Assembly: GCA_018336075.1 (NCBI GenBank)
Contig: JAGXRB010000098.1
Coordinates: forward strand, 38,219 to 102,218
DNA: 64,000 nt
Reading direction: 5' to 3'
Source: Bacteroidota bacterium
GTDB lineage: Bacteria; Bacteroidota; Bacteroidia; Bacteroidales; F082
In this document: one piece after another, positions 44,097-51,807 of the stretch
Layout: each line of letters begins with the position of its first letter
Position numbering within the stretch: the stretch's first letter is position 1
Notes under the pieces: model-generated
The model's input: only the letters and a program-made list of their open reading frames with translations
The model's database searches: none
What the model was told of the DNA's origin: nothing
Program-made: the position numbers and the translations under genes

Positions 44097-44357
44097 TTAT
44101 TTATGCTATTTATAATTGGATTATTTATAAATCAAGAATGCTAAATGTATGATATATAATGATATAAGTAAAAGCCTATATTTACGGTTTTCAAAATCAT
44201 ATTTCTGATAATAAGGAGATGTGTTGAATTTTCTTACATTCGCGAAATGAATAAAAATTTCAATTTAGCAGCACACTTTAACTGATTTTATAAAAAATAG
44301 ACACATGGGGTTTAAACCCACACAATATTACTTTAGGATTATATTAATTAACTATAT
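44097..44357. other. AT-rich intergenic region before the heptaheme/cytochrome b pair
   Basis: About 260 bases with no coding content. A perfect palindrome GGGTTTAAACCC lies at 44308-44319, 38 bases ahead of the next start, and may be an operator. Confidence 0.45.
44308..44319. promoter_or_regulatory. Perfect palindrome GGGTTTAAACCC
   Basis: A 12-base perfect palindrome, GC-rich at the edges within an AT-rich promoter region, ahead of the heptaheme cytochrome gene. Possible regulator site; no protein can be named. Confidence 0.3.
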
Positions 44358-45314
44358 ATGCAAAATAAATTACTGATAACCATCATTGCCATCATGCTTA
44401 TTTGGGTGCATTTACCCGCCAGTTCACAGGTCAATATGGAGGACGAACCTGCAAACCTTGAGGGAAACAAACATTGTTTCGATTGTCATGCCAATAAAAT
44501 ATATTCCTACGAGAACGAAATGACAGGCCGCATTGATCGAAAAGCAATGAATCCTAATTTTATCTACAACCCTGATGACTTTTACAAGGGAGTTCACAGG
44601 CATTTTAGTTGTACCGACTGTCACTCTCCGGATTATGAAACTTTTCCTCATCAGGCAGAATTACGCCTTGAAGAAATGTATTCCTGCATGGATTGCCATG
44701 GCGGCGACCCTACCTATGCGCAATACCATTTTGATCTGATTGATGATGAGTTTCATAAAAGTGTTCACTCTACCAAACATGATGAGACTTTCAATTGCTG
44801 GATGTGTCATGACCCACATTCATACAGATCAATGACAAGAGGCAACTTTAAGGTTTCAGAAATAGTTACTTATCACAATAATGTTTGTGCAAGTTGTCAC
44901 GATAACCCTGATCACTTCCAACGTATAAGCGATAGTCTCAAAATGCCATTGGAGCAAATACATTCGTTTTTACCTAACTATAAACTTCATTTTTCCGCGG
45001 TGAGATGTATTGAGTGTCATACCTCTGTAGAAGATACCATGTGGGTAGCTCATAATATATTAGAAAAAGAATTGGCAGTAAAAAAATGTGTTGAGTGTCA
45101 CTCTGCAAACACAATGCTCATGTCATCACTATATAAATACCAAAATATTGAAGCACGTCGCAACAGAGGAACACTTAATGCTGTCTTTTTGAATGAATCC
45201 TATGTTATTGGTGCCAACCGAAATGTTTATCTCAATATCTTGAGTCTGGTCCTTTTTGGTATGACTATCCTGGGCATTATGATTCACGTCTACTTCCGAA
45301 TTAAAAGCAAATAA
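44358..45314 (+). CDS. Membrane-anchored heptaheme cytochrome c
   Basis: A 318-residue protein with signal peptide (1-25, cleavage after ASSQ) and a C-terminal membrane helix (about 290-313). Heme sites are CFDCH, CTDCH, CMDCH, CWMCH, CASCH, CIECH and CVECH. Many extra histidines (GVHRHF, SVHSTKH) may serve as axial ligands. The gene ends three bases before the b-type cytochrome gene, so the two make one complex, probably on the periplasmic face of the inner membrane. It resembles the periplasmic half of the Geobacter CbcL-type fusion (inference). Confidence 0.87.
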   Translation: MQNKLLITIIAIMLIWVHLPASSQVNMEDEPANLEGNKHCFDCHANKIYSYENEMTGRIDRKAMNPNFIYNPDDFYKGVHRHFSCTDCHSPDYETFPHQAELRLEEMYSCMDCHGGDPTYAQYHFDLIDDEFHKSVHSTKHDETFNCWMCHDPHSYRSMTRGNFKVSEIVTYHNNVCASCHDNPDHFQRISDSLKMPLEQIHSFLPNYKLHFSAVRCIECHTSVEDTMWVAHNILEKELAVKKCVECHSANTMLMSSLYKYQNIEARRNRGTLNAVFLNESYVIGANRNVYLNILSLVLFGMTILGIMIHVYFRIKSK

Positions 45315-45317
45315 AAA

Positions 45318-45935
45318 ATGTCAGAAAAACTATATTTATATCCTGTTTGGCTGAGACTTTGGCACGGCATCAATGCCATTTTGTTTCTGGCTCTCATCGC
45401 CACCGGCATCAGCATGCAGTATTCAAGCCCAGATGCACCGCTTATTCGTTTTGACCTTGCCGTTAAGTGGCATAATATTGCCGGTGTGATCTTATCGCTC
45501 AACTACCTCATTTTTGTGCTGGGAAATCTGACTACAGGAAATGGGAAATATTACAAAATTGTGTTGAAAGGCTATGTGCAAAAAGTTCTCAAACAAATGG
45601 ACTATTATTTGCGAGGCACTTTTAAAGGTGAGCACACTCCTTTTCCTGTTACTAAAAAGAGAAAGTTTAATCCTCTGCAAAAACTTACTTATGTAGGTGC
45701 TTTGTATATGCTCATGCCTGTCATTATATTGACAGGACTTGCTTTACTATTTCCTGAATTTATCATTGATAAAGTGTTTAATTTCAGCGGAATATATTTA
45801 ACTGCTCTTTTGCACGGTGTTGTCGGATTTTTACTCTCTTTGTTTCTGGTTGTACACGTTTATTTTTCAACGATGGGATCAACCCCAACCAGTAATTTTA
45901 AGGGTATGATGAGCGGATGGCATGAGCCTCACTGA
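45318..45935 (+). CDS. Di-heme b-type cytochrome, FdnI/HydC/PsrC-like cytochrome b561 domain
   Basis: A 205-residue inner-membrane protein with four helices (about 11-33, 49-70, 125-145, 160-183). Histidines H16 (LWHGIN), H52 (KWHNIAG), H166 (LLHGVVG) and H180 (VVHVYF) are placed for two heme b groups, as in the gamma subunit of formate dehydrogenase or the b subunit of Ni-Fe hydrogenase. The first helix begins PVWLRLWHGINA. It pairs with the upstream heptaheme protein at a three-base gap and should exchange electrons with quinones. Confidence 0.85.
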   Translation: MSEKLYLYPVWLRLWHGINAILFLALIATGISMQYSSPDAPLIRFDLAVKWHNIAGVILSLNYLIFVLGNLTTGNGKYYKIVLKGYVQKVLKQMDYYLRGTFKGEHTPFPVTKKRKFNPLQKLTYVGALYMLMPVIILTGLALLFPEFIIDKVFNFSGIYLTALLHGVVGFLLSLFLVVHVYFSTMGSTPTSNFKGMMSGWHEPH

Positions 45936-46041
45936 TAATTTTATTTAAAACTACAGTGTTGTAAACTGCTGTTTCAATACTTTTGCTGACCATTAAGTTT
46001 ATATTTCTTCATCTTTGTCACTAAAATCAAAATTCAATACA

Positions 46042-46755
46042 ATGAAATCAAATCTATTTCTATTTATAGCGCTGCTGACAATTGCAGCCTGCCAGCCCAA
46101 ATCTTCTGGAGTTGACTATGCCGTTGACCCATACAACCGCACGGTCGTTGTTGACGAAGTTCTGCAAACAAGTTCTTACAGCTATCTCCAGGTTACAGAA
46201 AACAAAGAGCAATACTGGATGGCCGTTACATTGGCCGATGTTAAAAAAGGCTCTACCTATTATTTCTCTGAAGTCATGGAAATGAATGATTTCTACAGCA
46301 AAGAGCTCGACCGTAATTTTGAAAGTATATTTTTTGTCGGTAATTTAAGCGACAAACCAATTCCAGCGCAGCCACAAACAATGCAAAGTACGCCTCAAAC
46401 AGGCATCAGACCTGAAATTCAAAAACAAGATTTAAGCATAGAACCGGTTGATGGAAGTATAAGTCTGGCCGAACTTTACGAAAGAAGACTTGAACTGGAT
46501 GGCAAAACGGTTAAAGTAGTCGGTCAGGTAGCTAAGTTCAACCCAGGAATCATGAGCCGAAACTGGGTTCACATTCAGGATGGAACCGGAACCGAAGAAT
46601 TCTTTGATCTGACAGTTACTACACAAGATATGGTTTCACCAGGTGATATTATCCTTTTTGAAGGAAAGATTACACTTCAGAAAGATTTCGGATCTGGGTA
46701 TTATTATGAAATAATTATGGAAGAGGCAAAGGCTTCAAAACTGAGTTTACAATAA
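46042..46755 (+). CDS. OB-fold lipoprotein, NrfJ-like
   Basis: A 237-residue lipoprotein with lipobox TIAAC (Cys17); the start at 46042 was chosen over an upstream TTG. The N-terminal half (VLQTSSYSYLQV ... MNDFYSKELDRNFESIFFVG) resembles the domain I associate with NrfJ-like proteins near multiheme cytochromes in other phyla; the C-terminal half (about 145-235) is an OB fold with KTVKVVGQVAKFNPGIM and NWVHIQDGTG. A role in cytochrome assembly or protection is possible but unproven. It is the last gene of the island, ending before a terminator. Confidence 0.65.
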   Translation: MKSNLFLFIALLTIAACQPKSSGVDYAVDPYNRTVVVDEVLQTSSYSYLQVTENKEQYWMAVTLADVKKGSTYYFSEVMEMNDFYSKELDRNFESIFFVGNLSDKPIPAQPQTMQSTPQTGIRPEIQKQDLSIEPVDGSISLAELYERRLELDGKTVKVVGQVAKFNPGIMSRNWVHIQDGTGTEEFFDLTVTTQDMVSPGDIILFEGKITLQKDFGSGYYYEIIMEEAKASKLSLQ

Positions 46756-46781
46756 ACGGGTCTACACCCAAGACACGGAAG

Positions 46782-46827
46782 CAGCGCCTGATTTCTATAC
46801 CAAATGGAAATTAAGCGCTGTTTTTTG
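46782..46827 (+). terminator. Terminator at the end of the cytochrome island
   Basis: CAGCGC and GCGCTG form the outer stem, ATTTC and GGAAATT an inner one, followed directly by TTTTTTG. It ends the rightward run of cytochrome genes. Confidence 0.8.
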
Positions 46828-46865
46828 TTTTGGGAGAATCCGGAAAAATATCAATTTTTAGCTTT

Positions 46866-47546
46866 ATGTCGAAAAGAAATTTCTATTTAACACTTCTGTT
46901 GGTGCTACAGTTCAATCTTTTAGCTCAGGACTGGGCTGACCTTGGCCGTTATCGGGAAGATAATGCCAGACTTATCGAATCAAAATCAAGTGAAAACAAC
47001 GTTGTTTTTATAGGCAACTCAATCACCGACAGCTGGCCATCTTATATGCCTGAATTTTTTCAGGAAAATCATTATATCGGCAGAGGCATCAGCGGTCAGA
47101 CAACACCGCAGATGCTTGTCCGTTTCAGACCGGATGTGATAGCATTATCACCGGCCGCAGTAGTTATTCTGGCCGGAACCAACGATATTGCTGAAAATAC
47201 AGGGCGGGCAACTATTGAGGAAATTTTTGGCAATATTTGTTCCATGGTTGAGCTGGCCGCAGCAAATAATATCAAGGTTGTTTTGTGCGCTGTTTTGCCT
47301 GCTTTCGATTATCCCTGGAGACCGGGTTTGGAGCCTGCTGAAAAAATAGTGCGCCTTAACAGCCTTCTGAAAGATTATGCCAACAAAAACGGCCATGTTT
47401 TTCTGGATTATCATGGTCAGATGGCTGACAAAAAGAATGGATTGATTGAAACTTATACCTATGATGGCGTTCATCCAAATGATGCCGGATATAAACTGAT
47501 GGCCGCAATGGTTAAGGAAGTTCTTTCAACGATTTTAAAACAATGA
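46866..47546 (+). CDS. Secreted GDSL/SGNH-type esterase
   Basis: A 226-residue exported hydrolase. Start at 46866 gives signal peptide MSKRNFYLTLLLVLQFNLLAQ. The SGNH blocks are present: GNSITDSW (catalytic Ser), GRGISGQT (Gly), LAGTNDIAE (Asn) and DGVHPNDAGY (Asp-His). Such enzymes deacetylate sugars or glycans; placement next to the glycosidase locus suggests carbohydrate de-O-acylation (inference). It is convergent with the LacI-family gene, 14 bases between stops. Confidence 0.87.
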   Translation: MSKRNFYLTLLLVLQFNLLAQDWADLGRYREDNARLIESKSSENNVVFIGNSITDSWPSYMPEFFQENHYIGRGISGQTTPQMLVRFRPDVIALSPAAVVILAGTNDIAENTGRATIEEIFGNICSMVELAAANNIKVVLCAVLPAFDYPWRPGLEPAEKIVRLNSLLKDYANKNGHVFLDYHGQMADKKNGLIETYTYDGVHPNDAGYKLMAAMVKEVLSTILKQ

Positions 47547-47560
47547 TCTTTTATAAAAGC

Positions 47561-48592
47561 CTATTTGCTTTTTATTGAGGATTCCCGGATAATAATATCA
47601 ACTGGAAGTACTACATGCTCTGTTTCGTGAGGTTGCTTTTTCACCAGTTGTTTCAACAGGATACTGAAAGCAACCTCACTGATTTTATCAATAGGTTGTT
47701 CAATGGCCGAAATAGAAGGCTGTGTATAGTCGAAATAAATTGTGTCGTCGAAACCAATCAATGCCGTCTCATCTGGGATTTTTACAGATAATTTACGCAA
47801 ATACTTAATGCATAAAGAAGTGAGATTGTTATTCAGAGAAAAGATGGCTTCAGGCATTTTTCCCTGTTGATAAAATTTTTGCAAATGACCTTTTACCGTT
47901 TCTTCAATATTGTCGAAAGGTGCCCTGATCAATCGTTCAGGAGGCAGCGACATGCCGGCATCCTCCAGCGCAGACATAAATCCCTGAATGCGTTCATGGA
48001 TACTGGAAATATGCTCTGGAGAAATCACAAATACTGCGATATCTTTAATGCCCTGAGTGAGTAAATGCCTTGCTGCCATGCGGGCTCCACCATAATTATC
48101 AACCGAAACACTGGATGATTTCATGTCTGGAAAAGTACGGTCGATTAATACATGGTGAATGCCTGAATCGTGCAGATCATTGAAATATTCGGCGTTTTCC
48201 TGGGAAGACGAAATGATAAGTCCATCAACTTTCCGGTCAAGCAAAAGCCGTATTTGTTTTTTTTCTTTTTCAACCTTTTCATCGGTGCTGCAGATGACCA
48301 CGCTGTAGCCGTGTTGCCAAGAAAGATCCTCAATGCTGCGCGCAATGCGTGAATAAAACCTGTTTGAAATGTCTGAAACAATCAAGCCAATGGTATTTGT
48401 TTTTCCGGTTCTGAAGCCCCGCGCAAGCACATTGGGCTGATAGTTCATTTCCTCAATCTTTTCTCTGACTTTGCGTTGTGTTTCCTGACTGATGCCATGC
48501 GCATCTCCTTTATTGTTTATAACAAGCGAAATTACGGTCTTGGAAAGACCAAGGCTGCCGGCGACATCTGCTAATGTTACTTTTTTAGTCAT
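47561..48592 (-). CDS. LacI-family transcriptional regulator
   Basis: A 343-residue repressor. The helix-turn-helix is TLADVAGSLGLSKTVISLVINNKG at residues 4-27, a hinge helix follows (VLARGFRTGKTNTIGLIVSD), and the rest is a periplasmic-binding-like sugar-sensing core. It is the last gene of the leftward glycosidase group and very likely controls it in response to a sugar. The palindrome at 48682-48699, upstream of its start, is a candidate autoregulatory operator. Confidence 0.9.
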   Translation of the reverse strand: MTKKVTLADVAGSLGLSKTVISLVINNKGDAHGISQETQRKVREKIEEMNYQPNVLARGFRTGKTNTIGLIVSDISNRFYSRIARSIEDLSWQHGYSVVICSTDEKVEKEKKQIRLLLDRKVDGLIISSSQENAEYFNDLHDSGIHHVLIDRTFPDMKSSSVSVDNYGGARMAARHLLTQGIKDIAVFVISPEHISSIHERIQGFMSALEDAGMSLPPERLIRAPFDNIEETVKGHLQKFYQQGKMPEAIFSLNNNLTSLCIKYLRKLSVKIPDETALIGFDDTIYFDYTQPSISAIEQPIDKISEVAFSILLKQLVKKQPHETEHVVLPVDIIIRESSIKSK

Positions 48593-48681
48593 TTGTTGAT
48601 TTTAGAAGGCGCAAAGGTAGATATAAAAGGCTTTTCAGCCTTGATTTTATTCACTTTTCCGTCACACAATCTATTGATTTT

Positions 48682-48699
48682 GTTGCACATTATTGCAAC
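48682..48699. promoter_or_regulatory. Putative LacI-family operator
   Basis: GTTGCACATTATTGCAAC has inverted GTTGCA/TGCAAC arms around six bases and lies about 90 bases upstream of the lacI-type gene. LacI operators are palindromes of this size, but no second copy was found ahead of the glycosidase genes. Confidence 0.4.
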
Positions 48700-48756
48700 C
48701 TGTGCTGTCATATTTTAATAAAGAAAAGGAGTGCTCGCTGCCGTCTCAGGGTAAAA

Positions 48757-51693
48757 TTATTCGATGATAATTTCATCAATAAAAATATAAGCGTCACCAC
48801 CTGCACCAAGATGCCATGCCGGAATCTTGCCGTAATTTGTTGCTTTTACCTTGACAAAGCGTCCGGAGGTATTCACTTTTGAACCTAAATCCTGCAACGA
48901 AAGTTCATAATCACTATCTGAAATTGTATTTTGAATTGTGATAATGTCTTTAAAGCTGATGCCATCATCAGAAATGGAAAAACTGACATCTTTCGGCATC
49001 CATATCCAGGAACGGATTTCCTGAACAAAACCTGCAGAGAGATTCCGTATTTGCTGCTTTTTGCCTAAGTCAACCACCGCTTCGAAGTCAGTTCCCCAAT
49101 AACCCTGCCAGCCACCAAGACGCCAGTTTTGGGCACCGCGAAGTCCGTCAATGAGTGCTTCTGGGCCACCTCCGTGGTAGTTGGGATGCCACTTTGATTT
49201 TATGTCAACCGTTCTCGTAAGATCAATTTTTACATAGCGGCTTTTTACGGCATTACTGAAACCGAATTCTTCTTTCCAGGCAGCAGCAGTTATAGTTGTT
49301 GTAGTTTCAATCTGCAAAGGCTCAGTGTAACGCATTGATTGTTTGTTTGGAACAGATCCGTCGAGTGTGTAATATATTTCACAATCAGGAATTATTGTGG
49401 CGATTTTCACTTCCATTTTATCCCGGATTTTTGAGTCTTCAGATTCAAAATAGGGTACAGGTAAAATCAGTTCTTCACCGATTTTGGTTGTTGGAACATC
49501 TTCATCATTGCTACCCCATTGCTTGTTGGGGTTTTTACCCATTTCAAAATGCAGATGACCTCCTTTCATAATGTCATCATGGGATAAGAAGCTTTTATTG
49601 TATGGCTTTCCATTAAGGCTGGACGATTGGATATAGTAGTTTTCTTTCGATACGTTCTTGGCTGTTATTTTGAAAGTATTGCCGTTTTCAAGCCTGATAT
49701 CAGTTTCAGGAAACCAGGGGGTTCCAATGATATAATCTGTTTGTCCTGGCGTGACGGGATAAAATCCCATGGCGCTCATGATAAGCCAGGCCGACATTTG
49801 TCCACAGTCTTCATTGCCACTCAAACCATCCGGATGAGCCGTATACAATTCATCCATAATCTGTCGCACGCGTGCCTGAGTTTTCCAGGGTTGGTTCACG
49901 AAATTGTAGAGATAAGCCATGTGGTGACTTGGTTCGTTGCCTTGTGCATATTGCCCGATCAAACCGGTTATATCTTTCATGTCTCTGCCACCAACTTCGA
50001 CATCTGTGGCAAAAAGCTCATCCATTTTCTTGTTGAGGTTTTCTTTTCCTCCATGGTATTCAATGAATCCGGAAATATCCTGAGGCACATAAAAACTGTA
50101 ATGCCAGGCGTTGGCTTCGGTGAAATGCCAGTCTACAGCGCTTGGATCAAAAGGTGTGAGCCAGCAACCATTCAGGCGCGGCCGCATAAATCCAGTTTCA
50201 GGGTCAAAAATATTTTTCCAGGATTGCGCCCTTCTTAAATATTCACGATACACATCATCCCTTCCCAGATCACGTGCCATCACGGCAATACACCAGTCGT
50301 TATATGCATATTCGAGGGTTTTCGAAATGGATTCATGCTCCATATCACCTGGAATGTACCCGTTTTGCTGGTAAACATCAAGGCCAAAATGAGACCTTGT
50401 TGCACTATGAATCATGGCATCGAGGGCTTTGTTTCCATCAAAACCACGAATGCCTTTCATCCAGGCATCGGTAATGACCGAAATGCTGTGATTGCCGATC
50501 ATGCAATAGGTTTCGTTGCCCGCCAGTTCCCAGATCGGCAATAATCCACCCTTTTCATACATATTCAGCATTGTGAGCACAAAATCTTTTGAACGTTCCT
50601 GCTCAATGATGGTCATCAGCGGATGCCATGCACGGTATGTATCCCAAAGGGAAAAGACGGTATAATTTGTAAATCCTTCAGCTTGATGTATTTCGCGATC
50701 CATTCCACGGTAGCGACCATCGACATCCATGAAAATGTTGGGTTGCAAAAATGCATGATACATGGCGGTGTAAAAAACTTTCTTCTGATCAACGCTTCCA
50801 CCCTTTACGCTTATTTTTCCCACCTCTTGATTCCACGATTCAAAAGCAGCTTTCTTAACAGACTCAAAATTCCAATCGGGAAGTTCGGTTTTCAGGTTTT
50901 TTAATGCTTCTTCAGCATCCACTGCAGAAAGCGCAACTTTGACTTCAATTACTTCGTTTTCAGTTGTTGAAAAACCCACAAAAGCTTTGATATTATTTCC
51001 TTGTGCTGAAGCAAGTCCTTCATTTAGAATATCATTTACAGCGATGCCGCTTCTTTCAAAAGGTTTTGAAAACTCCATATGAAAATACCAAACCATATCT
51101 TTGGCCCAGTTTGTCGAGCGTCGCATTCCTCTGATTTCGGTTTCGCTGACAAATTCAATCCATGAATCAACAACCTGATCGCGGTGAAATAAATCAATGA
51201 TGATATTGGCGGCATCAGATTCAGGGAAGGTATAACGATGATAACCTACACGCGTGGTAGCGGTCATTTCTGCCAGGACATCAGGTTTGTCAAGCTTTAC
51301 GCGGTAATAGCCAGCTTCGGCATATTCATTTTCTTTTTGAAAAGGAGAGTTGTATAGCGCTTTATCGAATACAGCTGCGCCCGTAACAGGCATCAGCAGG
51401 ATATCTCCATAATCTCCAACTCCGGTTCCATTGAGGGCGGTATGCGCAAAGCCATAAAGGATACTGTCGGTGAAATGATAGCCCGAAGCGCCATCCCAGC
51501 CATCGAGCCTTGTCTGCGGACTAAGTTGAACCATGCCGAAAGGAGTTGTGGCTCCGGGATAGGTGTGACCGTGCGCATCTGTTCCAATAAATGGATCAAT
51601 CCAGGAGGCAGGAGAAGAGTTATTTTCAGTTTTTTGACATGCTGTAATTGTCAAAATGATTGAAAACAGAGCGAAATAGAATTTCTTTGACAT
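48757..51693 (-). CDS. GH92 alpha-mannosidase lipoprotein with FN3-like and F5/8-type C-terminal domains
   Basis: A 978-residue lipoprotein (lipobox TITAC, Cys19). The GH92 core spans about 30-730, with WIDPFIGTDAHGHTYPGATTP at the start, GNETYCMIGNHS, QGNEPSHH, and GNEDCGQMSAWL, which carry the calcium-site and catalytic acids. It should remove alpha-mannose from glycoprotein N-glycans at the cell surface. The C-terminal 200 residues hold a chitobiase-type unit (IYYTLDGSVPNKQSMRYTE) and an F5/8-type beta-sandwich, also seen in the GH20 neighbour. The linkage specificity cannot be read from sequence. Confidence 0.92.
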   Translation of the reverse strand: MSKKFYFALFSIILTITACQKTENNSSPASWIDPFIGTDAHGHTYPGATTPFGMVQLSPQTRLDGWDGASGYHFTDSILYGFAHTALNGTGVGDYGDILLMPVTGAAVFDKALYNSPFQKENEYAEAGYYRVKLDKPDVLAEMTATTRVGYHRYTFPESDAANIIIDLFHRDQVVDSWIEFVSETEIRGMRRSTNWAKDMVWYFHMEFSKPFERSGIAVNDILNEGLASAQGNNIKAFVGFSTTENEVIEVKVALSAVDAEEALKNLKTELPDWNFESVKKAAFESWNQEVGKISVKGGSVDQKKVFYTAMYHAFLQPNIFMDVDGRYRGMDREIHQAEGFTNYTVFSLWDTYRAWHPLMTIIEQERSKDFVLTMLNMYEKGGLLPIWELAGNETYCMIGNHSISVITDAWMKGIRGFDGNKALDAMIHSATRSHFGLDVYQQNGYIPGDMEHESISKTLEYAYNDWCIAVMARDLGRDDVYREYLRRAQSWKNIFDPETGFMRPRLNGCWLTPFDPSAVDWHFTEANAWHYSFYVPQDISGFIEYHGGKENLNKKMDELFATDVEVGGRDMKDITGLIGQYAQGNEPSHHMAYLYNFVNQPWKTQARVRQIMDELYTAHPDGLSGNEDCGQMSAWLIMSAMGFYPVTPGQTDYIIGTPWFPETDIRLENGNTFKITAKNVSKENYYIQSSSLNGKPYNKSFLSHDDIMKGGHLHFEMGKNPNKQWGSNDEDVPTTKIGEELILPVPYFESEDSKIRDKMEVKIATIIPDCEIYYTLDGSVPNKQSMRYTEPLQIETTTTITAAAWKEEFGFSNAVKSRYVKIDLTRTVDIKSKWHPNYHGGGPEALIDGLRGAQNWRLGGWQGYWGTDFEAVVDLGKKQQIRNLSAGFVQEIRSWIWMPKDVSFSISDDGISFKDIITIQNTISDSDYELSLQDLGSKVNTSGRFVKVKATNYGKIPAWHLGAGGDAYIFIDEIIIE

Positions 51694-51807
51694 AAAGATT
51701 GTTTTTCCGATGACTAATTTTTGAAAATGATCTGGCAGTTTACTGTGATTTTACTTTTCATAAATATTTATAAGCACATGTAATTTACTAAATTATAGCA
51801 CTATAAA

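Noticed and set aside
49627-50238. 203-codon frame antisense to GH92
   Set aside because: Same reason: complementary to conserved GH92 motifs.
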